Shown here: piece after piece, positions 10,507 through 22,990 of the stretch | Numbering within the stretch: position 1 is the stretch's first letter | Layout of the letters: every line of letters starts with the position of its first letter | NCBI GenBank assembly: GCA_023614405.1 | Contig: CM042684.1 | Location: 471,767,650-471,831,649 of the forward strand | DNA: 64,000 bases | Source of the DNA: Avena insularis | Taxonomy: Eukaryota > Streptophyta > Magnoliopsida > Poales > Poaceae | Direction of reading: 5' to 3' | The notes under the pieces: model-generated | What the model was told of the DNA's origin: nothing | Databases searched by the model: none | The model's input: the letters and a program-made list of their open reading frames with translations, nothing else | Program-made: the position numbers and the translations under genes

Positions 10507-13500
10507 CTCCCTCCATTCAAATGAATAATGTGTCCTCATCTTCCGCAATTTTTCTTTTGACCAAGAATTACTCTAAATATAAAAATTATTGGTAAAAAAT
10601 TAGCATCAAGAAAATGTTTTTAAAATGAATCTAACGATACTCGTCGACGGTGCGGGTTGGCCTAGGGGCTGGCCGGTTTCCAGGCTCAGCATTCGGCCTA
10701 GGCAGGGCTAGATGAAGACTTCCTCGCGCCGAGGCTGGCCTAGGCGGGGCTGGTTGGAGCTCACGGCCGACCGATGGCCCAGGCGGGGTTGGAGGTCCAT
10801 GCGCTGACCTAGGTTGGGTTTGTCGAGGCCGACATGGATCGGACGGACGCATCCGCTGCTGGGCCGACTGATTTGGTCGCTGCTGGGAGTACGCCGGGGC
10901 ATGCTTCCCTTGCAACTACAACTATCACCGAAGATCATCTGCCGATGGTGGAAACACCGGCGAGGCAGAGCTCTCGCCACGTGATGGATGTTGATGGGGC
11001 GTCTGCTACCGATGAGGACTCATGGGTTAAGGCGATGCGGCACAAGGCTGAGATGAACCTTGACGGCCTAGGTATAAATAGTTCATCCAAATTCTTTCTT
11101 CCTTTTCTACCCCCGTTATTAATTCGAAATTAGCCAATGTTGGTGTTAACTTGGATAGTAATGCAAAGGAAGTTTTATTTTCTACCAATACTTTGACACA
11201 TATGGAGTATGGCCATTTAACGGTTACACCTAAAATCTCATGTAAGTCTAACACTTCACCAATGGAGAAGGAGAAGTTGCATGCCACAGTAGATAGTCGA
11301 CTCCTCTTTCACTTGGTTGGCGAAGTTTCGGGGGTAGACTTTGATGGGACCAAGCTCAGTTCGATTTATAAACTTAGAGCTTCTGGTCGAAAATCAAAGA
11401 GTCTGAAGTCTCGCAAGAGATCGCATGTGTCCAAATCTCCTATAATTTTTCAATGATTGGCGTGTTCTCAAATAGCAGATGTCTTCGTGACTTGGCTAAA
11501 CATATTTACTTTGTTGATTATGTGAGAGATCATAAGTTGGATCTTTTGGCCATTTCTAAAATGGGTAGACATAATTTCTCGAATATCAGCTTAATCGCCT
11601 TTCTGGTGGAGTAGATTTTACATGGATTTCGCGTCTGCCTCATGGTGGCATCATACTTGGCATTAGGACAAAGACTATAGATGTGTTGGCTAGTTTGGTT
11701 GGAGATTTTCATATAAACTCCATATCTGTAACAAAGTCGATAATTTCATGTAGTCTTTTGTCGCTATTTATGGTGCTGCTCGGGAATGCTTTAAGGCTTA
11801 TTTTTTTGCGTGAGTTGGTAAATATGATAAAATATAATACGTGTCTTATTCTTATAGGCAGTGATTTCAATTTGCTAAAGTTTCCTCATGAGAAAAGTAG
11901 AGGTCGGTTTGATGAACATTGACCTTTTTTATTCAATGTTGTTATTGACATCTTAGATCTAAGAGAGCTTTCTATGTTGGAAAGGTAGTTTACTTGGTTT
12001 AACAGTCTTCCCGAGCCAACATACGAGAAGCTTGACAGAGTGTTAATGGATACCGATTGGGAGGATATATAAATTTTCCATGGTAGCCGTGCGGCATTAG
12101 AGCATATCGAGGCTTTATCAAATCATGTGCCTATTCTTTTATATTTTGGTTTGCATGTACCCAAGCATAAACATGAGCTCAAATTTGAACTTGATTGTTT
12201 GCATCGAGAAAGCTTTCATGATATGGTGAAAGGTATTAGGGATAAGCAAGTGATTGGTCTTACACCGATTCAACGATAGAATAATAAAGTGTACGCCACA
12301 TGTATATTCCTTCGGGGTTGGGCTACAAATACTGCAGGCATCCTTAAAATAAAAAATTGTCTTTCATCTATCATCAATGACTTAGAGGAAGGCCATTATC
12401 CACACAGGAAATTGAGCTAAAAAGCCAATTGAATGCGGAAATTGTACGACTTTTGCGTGAACAGAACTCAAATGGTAACAACATTCTAAAGCCATATTTA
12501 TTTTGGAAGAAAATGCGAATACAAGATACTTTCATGGTGTAGCCAATGACAGACACCGGAAGAAACTTATTCATTCTCTAATACAGGATGAAGGTACGAT
12601 TGAGGTACATGAACAACTCAAGTCATATATTACAAACTATAATAACGGTCTGTTTGGGGCCCAGAAGAAGATTCCTTCTCGATGGATGAGTCCCGAACAG
12701 ATGATATATTCCAGGTTTCTGTGGAAAAAACTATCTTTCTGACTGCTCCTTATACTGAGGAGGAAGTTAAAAAGGCAGGTTTCCAAATGGAACACAACAA
12801 AGCACCAAGTCCGGATGATTTCCCAGCAGAATTTTACCAAAATTTCTAGGAGGTCATCAAGATGACCTTCTAGATTTGTTCGGCTTTCTTCATGTTGGAC
12901 AATTAGAATTGTTTAGGTTGAATTTTGGTAAGATTATTTTATTACCTATGGTTAATGAGGCAGAAATGATACAATAATATTGTCCTATATGTCTTCTTAA
13001 CGTTAGCTTTAAAATATTCACTAAAGTTTCCATGATCAGGATAAATTTGGTTGTTGACCATGTAGTTCGTCCTTCTCAGACTGTCTTTATACAAGGAAGA
13101 AACATCATCAATGGTTGGAGTAATTCTACATGAAACAGTGCACAAAATACATAATAAAAAGTTGAATGGAGTATTGTTTCAGATTGATTTCGAGAAGGCT
13201 TGCGATACAGTTAAGTGGTTTTTCCTTTAGTAAACACTCGAAAGGTTTTTTAGAGGAGTGGCGAGTTCTTATTCAATCCTTTATGTTTGGAGGGAACATG
13301 GGCATAAAAGTCAATAATGATGTTGGCAAATACTTCCAGACAAAGAAAGAATTAATACAGGGTGATATATTATCACCAATACTATATAATATAGTGGCTG
13401 ATATGTTAGCTATCTTGATCGAGAGAGCGAAAGCTGGTGGCTAAATTGAAAGAATAGTCCCTCATCTTGTAGGTGGAGGACTCTCCATTCTTCAATATGC

Positions 13501-15352
13501 TGATCATATGATTTTACTTATGGAACACGATTTGAAAAAGGCCAAGAATCTGAAATTAATCTTATCAATATTCGAGACGCTTTCTGGATTGAAGATAAAC
13601 TTTCATAAAAGTGAGTTCTATTGTTTTGTCGAGGCCTAGGACGAGGCTCACATGTATGTCGATCTCTTTGGCTGTGGGCAGGGTCAGTTTCCAATTGACT
13701 ATTTAGGTATCTCGTTTCACTATCAAATACTTAAAAATGCTGAGTGGAAAATTTTCGAGAAAAGACTACAAAAAAGGCTTAGTAGTTGGAAATGCAAATT
13801 GCTATCTTGGGTGAAAGAATTGTACTCATAAAATCAGTACTCATGAATATGGTACTGTATATGATCTTGTTTTTCCACTTACCAAAGGAAGTATTGAAAA
13901 GATTGGATTATTTCCGTTCAAGATTCTTTAGCATGGAGATAGTAAGAAAAATAAATATTGACCAACAAAATGGAGTGTGGTTTGTTGTCCAAAAGATCAA
14001 GGTGGTCTTGGTATTCATGACCTACAGGTCAAGAACATCGATCTTATGGGTAAATAGCTTTTTAAGCTACTCACATGGGATGGTGTGTGGTAAACCATTC
14101 TTCGGAGGAAATATGTTGGCTCAAAAGCCGTGTATCAAGTGCTATGGAAGCCTAGATATTGGTATTTTTTGGCTGGCCTCATGGCTTCCAAAAAATATTT
14201 CTTCCAATTTGGCACATTTAATACCAAGGATGTATCGCAGATACGTTTTTAGGAGGATAAATGGCTTGGTAGACTACTCTCTGAGAACAGTATCTTGCTC
14301 TATACAATATTGTGCGACACAAAGAAGATATAGTTTTCACTGTGATGGAATCGAACCCTCCGAATGTGACGTTCAGGCGAGATCTCATTGATCCTAGACT
14401 AGCATCGTGGAACGATCTTTTGTTTACATTAACCACGATATATTTGTCTGAGGGTTCTGGTGTGTTTAGATGGAATTTACACGGGTGATAAGTTTTCGTT
14501 AGATTTCATGTATAGGGCATTGATTCTATCAGATATTGCAGTTGATGATAATAAAATACTCTGGAAGATGAAAATTCCTTTAAAGACGAAAGTATTCGTA
14601 TGGGACTTACGTAGTGGAATTATTCTTAGAGAAGACAAACTTGTAAAACAAAATTGGCAAGGAACTAAGCAATGTGTTTTTTGTCATCAAGATGAGACAA
14701 TTAAACATTTATTCTTTCAGTGTAATTTCGCTTATTCTATATGGTCAATTATCCAAACAACATTTAGATTATCTCTTTCCTGTTCTGTTGCCAATGTATT
14801 TGGTAATTGGTTACATGAGATTGCTGATAAATATAGAATTATGTTTAGGGCGGGAGGGCTTGCTATTATTTGGTCGCCATGGCTATATACAAATGACAAG
14901 ATTTTTAATAATAAAATATCTTTTGTTTTGCCGATTATCTAACAGAGAATGGCTACTCTTCGTTTGTGGTCCTCTCTACAACATGTGGAATTTCGAGACC
15001 TATTTACGGAGGTTGTACACGCTTGGATAATACGGCGAGGGATATTTTTTTCCGACATAGATGACAGTGTAATCTGAGGATTGAACTTCCATCTTCCTAT
15101 ACGCTCTGTTTAATCAGATGATTGTGTACTTCTCGTCTAGTTGGTTTATTTGTGAGAAAGTGGATGTTTCTCGGTTGTGTGCATCTTGTTATGCAGAGGC
15201 CGTGTGTAATGCTACTAAGAATAAGCCCCTCATTTCAAAAAAAAATCTAACGATAGTAATTATGTACAATATAATTAACATATTGTTGCTCAAATTTGCG
15301 GTCAGATTTATCTTGAAAGGCATGTGCACCTTATTCATAGGAACGGATGTAG
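10507..15352. mobile_element. MITE split by a LINE insertion
   Basis: The left part 10507-10639 starts CTCCCTCCATTCAAATGAATAA and the right part 15256-15352 ends TTATTCATAGGAACGGATGTAG, an imperfect inverted copy. TA flanks both ends (10505-10506 and 15353-15354). The halves are separated exactly by the LINE and its 12-bp target duplication, so the LINE is younger than the MITE. Without the LINE the MITE is about 230 bp. Confidence 0.75.
10640..15243 (+). mobile_element. Full-length but decayed LINE (L1-type)
   Basis: The element is bounded by a perfect 12-bp duplication AATCTAACGATA (10628-10639 and 15244-15255) and ends in a short A run (15237-15245), the signature of target-primed insertion. 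Its 5' part is GC-rich. Domains in order: an ORF1-like Lys/Ser-rich segment (10834-11456); an endonuclease relic beginning SRCLRDLAKHIYFVDYVRDH near 11480; reverse transcriptase relics QIDFEKACDTVKW near 13180, QGDILSPILYNIVADMLA near 13360 and LQYADHMILL near 13490; and the zinc-binding RT tail KTKVFVWDLRSGI ... CVFCHQDETIKHLFFQC near 14580-14730. The RT box YADD is YADH here. Many stops and frameshifts make it inactive. Confidence 0.9.
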
Positions 15353-15354
15353 TA

Positions 15355-17741
15355 TGTTACAAGGAAGATGCTCAACAGAAACACCTCTACTATAGAGGTA
15401 AGCAATTATGCTTAGGAAAAAACTTGGTTTTGATTTGTAAACACCTCTCTAGGCACCTTGCATGGTAGACGACTATATGAGGTAAGAAACTTTACACCTT
15501 CTACAAACACGAAAGAAAATCATCTGAGTTACTGCATCGAGCAAGTAAATAAGACAAGTCCTCAAAATTTACTTAGTCTTATATTTACCTTATTACGATT
15601 AAATATCGTTAAGCCCGGCTGCATTATGCAAGCATTTTTTAGAAAAAATACCATTGAGTTATTGGAAATACACATTCATGAGAGCCGAATGAATTGAACA
15701 AAACTACGGAAACTGTGGTTGAGCTTGCCTGCCATCGACGAAGGATGGTTGTGACGTTGGTGGAAGATATATATGGATGTTTAAAAAACAAAAATATATT
15801 GATTATGAATTTCTTAGGTACATAATTATTTGGAAAATTACTTCATTTTCATAAATAGTTAATTGGACCTTTTTGTGATCACAACATATTGTACTTTTTT
15901 TCTTCTATAAATCATGTCACGTTGTAAGAAATGAAAAATGAAAGATCGTTAACATACTTTAATATACAAAACAAGGTATTGTGCAAAGAATTTTAGTAAG
16001 AATAGTCATGCGTAGAATATATGGAAGTCATTATATTTGAAAGGGAGAACATTGAATCTTTCAAGAATATCTCATGCCAATCTTCTTGCACTTGCTACTT
16101 CAAATAAATGAATTACCGTTCACTCGTAGGCAACTGGAGCGTCTTAAAAATTCTCATTATTTAGGCCATCGTAGGGATGAGTTTTCTAAGATGTAAAACC
16201 AGCTAGCTAGGCGGCTCACTCAAAAAGGATATTGTCTATGATTGTCCTAAGTCAAACAACTTTAAATTTGACCAATTTATAGAAAAATATATCAACATCT
16301 AAAACACCGATTTAATTCCATTAGATTCATCTAAAGAACATTTTCATACTTTATAGTCTTGATTTTGTAGATATTAACACATTTTTTTATAAACACGGTC
16401 AAATCTAGAGACTGACTTATGACAAACCCAGAACATAGGGATTACTATCTACAAAATAGCTCTTTCATCCTAAAATGCAACCTATGTTTGGAGTTCCTTC
16501 ATGAATTGTGCTTTATCAGACTCGAGAGGGTTCTCCATGCAGAGGCCAGGGGCATTCCATGATTTTGAAGAAGAAAAAGAATCCATTGAGTTATAAGATA
16601 AATGGTGGTCGTAAACTCGTGTTTTCGACAACCCATGTCGATATCAAACTAACATTGGCCAAGGATTAGTTCGTTTTCTAGTCATGCAGAGTCGTCTAAT
16701 CAGATAAAGAGAGTGCATCGACTTATCATGTCAGTTTAATCCAATCGAATATATCCTAATTTTCATGATGAGCATACTGAACTTAAGGTTAACACACAAG
16801 TGCATTAAATTTTTACACATAGGATAAGCATAATTTCTTGCACATTGCATTTCAAAAAAACTGTGCCATCGAAGTTGCTGACGAAATGTGACCCCAAAAT
16901 ATAAAAGAGCAAAATATGTTTCAAAGGTAAATGCATCAGCCAATAAGCAAGTCCAAATTGTCCTGGAATTCTTCCAAAATGAGAGTTCATGTCCTTCAGA
17001 GTCACCATCAATTCTGCTCCATTCGAACAAAAAAGCATCAGCTTTGCTGCTAGTCAAATTTAAGAATCTGCAAGGCAAAGAAACATCATCAAGATCAGAT
17101 AACATTTCAAATTTGTTATAAGTCAATTTACAACATGGTCACTTGGCAAGAAACAGCATGCAACATGCTTTAGTTCAGCCTTGATTTGGTGATAACGTTT
17201 CAGGATGCTGAGTTGCTGACTAGTGAAAGACAAAAACTTATCATAGCGAAAAGGCAGGTCATCTTTTATCCTTTTGCCCAATTTCAGTTCTGACAAGGTA
17301 AATGCTTCTGTGCCAAGCAGTCAAGCACCAGAGACAGTGTGTAAGGAACATGTTCATCCTTTATTAGTTTATTCTCCTAAAAATGCAGGATGCTTGAAGA
17401 AAAAGAACTGTTCTATGGTGTAACTGCCACAATTCAAGTATGCAACACAGGGCCTAAAGCACCATCTTATTGTCAAAGCCATCTGAACTGAACACCGTTC
17501 AATAAACTGAGTTGGAATTAAGGATAAATATAGTTTCGAAGTGTAATAACCAGTTCAACACAGTGACTTGGAATTTTGGAAAATTACCAAAACTACTCTA
17601 CAGGCAGTGTAGGACAAATGCAGAATCATGATCAGGAGAAAGAAACAAATATGACTAAATATCCAACGAAAATAAAAAAGGGTACCCAAACAAGAAAGAA
17701 AATTTCAGATGAAGTACCTAAGATCAGTTAGCCGGTTTTCT
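15355..17741. other. Intergenic DNA and 3' flank of gene B
   Basis: No gene recognised; open frames at 15458-15697 and 16731-17126 show no family features. The interval 16220-16440 (CAACTTTAAATTTGACCA near 16256 and the following AT-rich arm) looks like a degraded Stowaway of the type seen at 6263-6509. From about 16490 the sequence recurs in altered form at 21430-22340 and 24200-24650. Confidence 0.5.
16490..17660. repeat. Segmental duplication copy 1 (DUF1618 3' flank)
   Basis: The block includes the stretch from GGTTCTCCATGCAGAGG near 16529 to CTAGTCATGCAGAGTC near 16677, and the one from CTTGATTTGGTGATAACG near 17181 to the CCAAGCAGTCAAGCACC region near 17320. Diverged relatives occur at 22137-22330 and 21535-21670, and again at 24208-24340. 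This downstream DNA duplicated together with the DUF1618 gene, which supports a segmental origin of the cluster. Confidence 0.6.
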
Positions 17742-19575
17742 TCAATTTTTCCGGTCTTTGTCTACACGAACCAGCATGTCTGCCAGCGTCTTCCTTGTGC
17801 AATTGTTCGTCTTGCTTGAAAGTGCTCCTTCAATTATATCCATAGACACAAGAACTTAAACACAATTGACATAGAACAACAAGAACTATATATACACACT
17901 ATTTTCTTGATTACACCAAGCATTGAATCGGAAAACACCGTTTAGGCATTTAACATGACAATTGCAAGATATAAGTTAAAATGAAATGTAGAAGAAAACA
18001 TTTTTTACTGTACATGATATACAATCCCATGTCCCACGTGTAATCAACAAAACAGAGTAGAATCTCTAGCACTACAAAATTCAGACTCTGGTATACCAAA
18101 AACAACACTGCTAAGAATGGCCAATTTAGTTCAGAAATGTATGAGCCTTTGTGCATTTGTTAACTCTACACAAAAATATAAGATATCAGCGACAAAATCA
18201 CTCCCTTCAGATACATCGATGCAGCTACAATTTGTGTGTATTAACAAACCAATCAATGCTGTGAACAAGGTTTCAAGCACTGAAGCACATGATTTGAAAG
18301 ATAAGCTAAACTAAAATCTATGCAATCTAACCATATCAAATGTATCGAACAAGCATCTTAGAGAAACATATATATACCTGCACCAGGGATAGGGTCTGAT
18401 TCAAGCCATGTTGGGAGCACGCATGGCACAAGTAAACTGGAATTGTGCATGCTTAGATGTGTGATGCTGTCTGGAAAAGAACAGCTCCCAATCACTTTCC
18501 CCTTAGCCATGTCCACAGCAAGTACAATGCGACCATATTTGAGATGCAGAACGTTGGCGTTGAGCGGATCTATGGCAGCAATCCACGGCATGTGGTGTTC
18601 CACTGGTTCAGATTTTTCAGGCAAGCTTATGTTAATTGTCATCTCGTGTTGCAGAGTCCAGGAGCAGCCCTCATCGTCGAGCGAGAACGAGCTGATCAGG
18701 AACGGGTCCTTTTTGGTGGAAACTTCGACATAACGCAGCTTCCCCTCGCTGACGCCCATGCGCCGGTGTCTGCCCAGAATCGGAGGCCCTGCAACATCAA
18801 CCAATTCAGGCAGCACACTGCCCCGCGGCAGCTCCAGGAAGTGATGCTCCGGCCGGTCGCTGAAGGGGTCGACGGAGCAGGCGCCCCAGGTCAGGTCGAC
18901 CCACCACAGCCGGTCGCGGAAGGCCAGTACCTCGTGGTTTGTGTCTATCTGCATCGCACGCCATGCCGGTGTCGTGGACGGGACGAACAGCTGCGGCTCG
19001 TCCCACCCCCCTGCATCGGAGAGAAACCGACGCACGAACCTGCGGTTGTCCCCCTCCCGGCAGCTGAGCTGAGCAACCATGAATCGATCAGGCGGGCAGT
19101 GGGAGCCTTCGGATGACTGGGTGAGCAGGCCGAAGGTCGTGCTCCCCTTGGCGGCGTCCATGTCCGGGACAGGGAGGCGGAACATCTGGCCGCTGAGAGG
19201 GTTGCAGACGAAGCGCGCGACGTCCAGTTCTACGGCAGCGCCAGCCGCAGCCATCATGTGTAGAAGGCTGCTGTGGCAGAGCTCGCGGACGGCAGGAGGG
19301 AACTGGCGGGTGTCGGCGAAGTCGAGGAGGAGGAGGCCGTCGCAGCTCGCGGCCCGGACGCTGCCGGCGGCGTCGGGGTCGGCGAAGTGGGCAGGGACGG
19401 AGAGCTGAGAGACGCACGGCGCCTCGTTGAGGTCGAGGGACGCACGCGCGATTGACGCGTCCAGCACCGGCCTTTTGTAGACCATGGCCCAGGGAGGGCG
19501 CGACGCCGCCGTGGTCAGGGAGCGTCGGAGGGGCGCCGAGACCTCGCCGGCGAGGCGTCGGAGCAGGAGGGACAT
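17742..19575 (-). CDS. DUF1618 protein B (two exons, apparently intact)
   Basis: Exon 1 is 19575-18378 and exon 2 is 17854-17742, on the minus strand. The donor is GGTGCAG|GTATAT, the acceptor TTTAAG|TTCTTG, the intron 523 bp in phase 1, and the product 436 residues. The start MSLLLRR is chosen by alignment with paralogues A and C; an in-frame upstream ATG at 19731 would add 52 Pro/His-rich residues. Visible blocks: TAASRPPWAMVYKR, ARFVCNPLSGQMFRLP, GLLTQSSEGSHCPPDR, the DUF1618 core (VRRFLSDAGGWDEP, LAFRDRLWWVDLTWGA, SVDPFSDRPEHHFLELPRG, MGVSEGKLRYVEVS, ISSFSLDDEGCSWTL), then AIDPLNANVLHL and VPCVLPTWLES. Exon 2 adds VLVSMDIIEGALSSKTN to a basic end DKDRKN. The family is grass-specific in its expansion and has no established reaction. 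This is the only DUF1618 copy in the window without a visible break. Splicing is inferred from sequence and from conservation of both sites in A and C. Confidence 0.85.
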
Positions 19576-20589
19576 TATTCTGCTTCCGGGGGAGCAGGTG
19601 TGGTACGGTGGAAGCAAGAGGAGGAATGGGCCAATGGGGAGGAGGGGTCTGCTTTTGCTTTGCCCGTGAGCGCCGTGGTGGCGATGGATCAGGGGAAAAG
19701 GAGGGTTTGGGTGCACATGGACTCGGTCCATGCGGCTCTGACAGCTTCTGGCAAAACGAAGGGTACTGTCAGAGCGAGCGTTCCTCGGGTCAGCTTGAAT
19801 GGTCTCTCGAAGAAGACGACAAGTGGAGGTGAGTTCAAACTAAGTCTGTGAAACGCAGAACCGTATTCCCGTACAGCGAGGTTTACTTGGTTAAGGGCAT
19901 CTCTAACCGATCTAAAAAAACAATTAGAGAAGTAGAAGTTACCCCTTTACTCCTCTAACACGGAGCTAACCGAACTCGTACAATCGTTAGATGAGTAAAA
20001 AATTTAGGAGTCGCCTAAATATAAGAGTGTTCGACCACTCTAGAGAAACGCTGCCCTCATTCACGTTGGTGTCGCTTCCGACGACCAACAAAACCCGCCG
20101 CCGGTACCCGAAAACCTGCGCCGCCCTCAATCCCACCTCTCTGTCGCTCGCCGTTCCTCATCGTCGCCAAAATCGACTAGGAGATCGAGATTTTGCCGGC
20201 GGCCGCTCCGATTTGTTGCAAATGGCCACGGTCAGGCTCGATTCTTTGCAAAATGGAGGGCCAAAGGATAGGAAGGTGGTAGAAGGGCGGCCACCACCGA
20301 TGTCGCGTGGAAGCTCGCCCCCTTCTCCCCGCCCACCGCAGATCCCGCGCGGCCTAGGGTTGGCTCCGCCAGTACCACCGCCAGCAACAGGTTTGGTCTA
20401 TGCGCGGGATCTCTAGTCGGAGTTGGAGGAGGCAGGGCCGGTCTCCATGAAAGCTCTGGCCAGAGATGGATCGCCGGCACCGTCGCCCGCAACCAACGCA
20501 TTTGGGGGGAGGGGGGTGATGATTTCTTTCTCTTTTTCTTTTTGTAAAATGAAGTAGATGTTACAAATGAAGTAAAAAAGAAATTTTAA

Positions 20590-20795
20590 ATGGACCGAGG
20601 ACGAGGACAACGAGTTGTATTTTTCATGGCACCATCAAGGTATTGTAGATGATGCATTATACGAAGAAAGTGGTGTTCATCAACCATTTCAACAACTTTG
20701 GGGGAAAATTCATGAGAATTTTAATTTAAAAGACAAGAGGAGAAGGTAGATCGCTTAACTCGATCTTGAATAGATGGCACATTATTATTATTCGT
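20590..20795 (+). pseudogene. SANT/Myb-like ORF relic of the PIF-like element
   Basis: Reading from 20590 gives WTEDEDNELYFSWHH, then GIVDDALYEESGVHQP, FQQLWGKIHENFN and KDKRRR followed by a stop. One frame further on comes RSLNSILNRWHII. The pattern W-T-x-x-E-D-x-x-L ... R-S-x-x-S-L-x-N-R-W is that of the SANT/trihelix-like DNA-binding protein (ORF1) that accompanies PIF/Harbinger transposases in plants and of its host-domesticated relatives. The stop and frameshift between the halves mark it as dead. No N-terminal exon was identified. Confidence 0.6.
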
Positions 20796-21094
20796 TCTAA
20801 TGTCGTCCAGTCCATAAATCGAACACTTTGGTTTGTATCGGGTTGTATTATCTATGTACCGATTGTATTGGGTTGTATCGGTATGTATTATATGTATCGG
20901 GTTGTATCGATATGTACGCACTACTAATCTATGATTATATATGCGTATGTATGGACCAATTGTATTGTAAATAAGAAAAAAATATTTTACTATATTTAGG
21001 GATCGGTTAGGAACCGTTTTTGTTTAGAGGAGTAAATATAATCCTCTAAGTTTTAGAAGTCGGTTTTACCCCTCTAACTATTTGGGATCAGTTA

Positions 21095-21405
21095 GGCTGG
21101 TACTAGTGGGAGTATCATAGCTAGTATCATGCATGTCATGTTGGCAAAAATCTGATGTGGCACAACAATTAATAAAGAAAGAGATGGTTAGAGTACTATC
21201 ATAGGTAGATACCGTATCATAGCACGTAAAACTAGAAAATGTTCATGCAAATAAATCTTGTACACAATTTTGCATTGAGATTCTACAAATCATTAAATAT
21301 AATACTATGATACTACCATATGATACCATGCACTATGAAGATAGTATCATACACTAGTATCATATGCATGATACTAGTAGTATGATACTACCACTATGAC
21401 CAGCC
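21095..21405. mobile_element. MITE with GGCTGGT ends nested in the PIF-like element
   Basis: Ends GGCTGGTACTAGTGGG and CCACTATGACCAGCC are inverted repeats, and TTA flanks both sides (21092-21094, 21406-21408). The interior is full of TAGTATCAT and ATGATACTA palindromic words. It splits the right terminal repeat of the 19895-21417 element and is therefore younger. Confidence 0.8.
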
Positions 21406-21429
21406 TTAGAAATGCCCTAAGAAAAGACA

Positions 21430-22340
21430 ATACTACTCCACAATAGAAGCCTTTTAGTAAGTTAAAACAGCTTTCTAAAAAAAGTTATATTATAAAACAG
21501 CGAGAGTACTAGCAAGCAACATACCTCAGTTCAGTCTTGGTTAGGTGACTAGTGAAATAATGAAGTTCATCAAGGTGAAAAGGCTGGGCACCTTTTCTTT
21601 GACTGAATTTATTAAGGTGGTTGAGTAGTTCAGACAATACTTCTGTACCAAGCACTGAAGACCGTACCAGTATACTACTTTCGTTTTAAAATATAAGACG
21701 TTTTAGTTTTGTGAACTTAATGAATCTAGACTCCTTTTAGTGGGTAGGTTCACTCCGAACCTACGTATAAAAATGGTCTAGATATATTTGTTTTACAAAG
21801 CTAAAACATCTTATATTTTGAAACGGAGGAAGTAGAACGTATTCAAGCAGCGTCTTATAATCCCAAAACAAATATAGCGGTCCTGAAGAAAAATATACTT
21901 GAATATACAATCAGAACAAAAGACAAGACTCCATTATATCCACGCGGCCATGTGTAACTCGACACGATTCAACCACAGTTTGGGGATTGGATTTTTTTGC
22001 TTCTCTCTGCCAAATGGAGTGACATAGGGTGTGTTTGGTTATGTAGCTTATCTTGCTTAGGCAAGCCAGATTAAACTAGACCGTCTGGGCATTGCCAACG
22101 GAAGCAAGACATGCTACTGGGTTAACACCAGCTGTAAGGTTCTCCATGAAGAGGGAATTCCATATTTTTAAAGAAAGAAATCAGATTCAAGAGTTAAGTT
22201 CTAAGATAAATGGTAGATTCGTGATCATGAACTGGTGTTTCTACAACCCATATCGATACCAAACTAACATTTAGGCCCAGGACCAGTTCATTTTCTAGTT
22301 ATGCAGAGTCCTAAGAAATACCACTAGGAAGCAACATATT
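21430..22340. repeat. Segmental duplication copy 2 (DUF1618 3' flank)
   Basis: This block resembles 16490-17660 and 24200-24650: shared words include AAGGTGGTTGAGTAGTTCAG near 21615 (also near 24290), GCATTGCCAACGGAAGCAAG near 22090 (also near 24630) and TCATTTTCTAGTTATGCAG near 22290 (cf. 16675). It contains no DUF1618 exon, only downstream-type DNA, and has its own Stowaway MITE at 21675-21835. Confidence 0.6.
21675..21835. mobile_element. Stowaway MITE
   Basis: Left end CTACTTTCGTTTTAAAATA and right end TATTTTGAAACGGAGGAAG are inverted; AAGACGTTTTAG and CTAAAACATCTT form the inner arms. It interrupts the segmental duplication, because the sister copy near 24330 lacks it between GACCCTACCAG and AACGTATTCAAGCAGC. 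Confidence 0.85.
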
Positions 22341-22403
22341 TCAGTTCACTCTTGGTTTGCAGAAAGTGTTTTTGTCACATGGGCACCGGTGCTCCCTTCA
22401 CTT

Positions 22404-22692
22404 TCATATTTTTGAAAATTTTAAAACCCCACGTTTCTATGTCTTCAAAAAATTATGGTGTTAAATATATAGATAGATAGATATAAGGGGAGTGTACGCA
22501 AAAAGTTCCATTAAAAAATACATTGTATTTTGGGAAATGCAAAAAAAAAAAATCTTTTTACTACTATATACTATAAGAAATTTGTCTTTTATATCTCTCA
22601 AAATAAATAAAAAATTAATGGAACTTTTGCTAACGCCATAATTTTTTAAGATATAGAAGTGTGAGGTTTTGAAATTTTTAAAAATCGGAAAG
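22404..22692. mobile_element. Foldback MITE inside the left MULE TIR
   Basis: A long AT-rich palindrome: the left arm includes AAAAAATTATGGTGTTAA near 22447 and the right arm AACGCCATAATTTTTTAAG near 22632, with further pairing of the outer segments (AAAATTTTAAAACCCCAC against GTGAGGTTTTGAAATTTTT). It separates GCTCCCTTCACT from AGTTAATTGC, which are adjacent in the right TIR of the surrounding element, so it was inserted after that element formed. Confidence 0.65.
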
Positions 22693-22990
22693 CGAAGCGA
22701 AGTTAATTGCATAAAACTACCACAATTGCGGCTCTCAGTACAAGTTAGTGGCAGTTTTGGTAATTTTTGCGAGTGAGTACCGATTCTAATACACAATTTT
22801 GCAAATTGCACTAATTTTTATATAATAACGTTTTTAACACGCTTCATGACACAGGTGGGACCCGTCTGCAGAGCTGACTAGGCGTTTTGACTTTTCCTAT
22901 CCACATCTACAGAGCTAAGGTGGACGTGGGGCCCACCTATCAGCCCCCATCTTTCCTCCTCCTATCTCTCTCTGGTCAGATCACGATGAT

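Larger units (their letters stand above)
19895..21417 (+). mobile_element. PIF/Harbinger-like element (about 1.5 kb)
   Basis: The left end GGGCATCTCTAACCGATC is matched by an inverted right end, GATCAGTTA...GAAATGCCC, interrupted by a nested MITE at 21095-21405. TAA flanks both ends (19892-19894, 21418-21420), the target size of PIF/Harbinger elements. The interior carries a GC-rich 5' part and the SANT/Myb-like ORF relic described separately. No DDE transposase is present, so it is a non-autonomous derivative. It lies 320 bp upstream of the gene B start. Confidence 0.72.
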
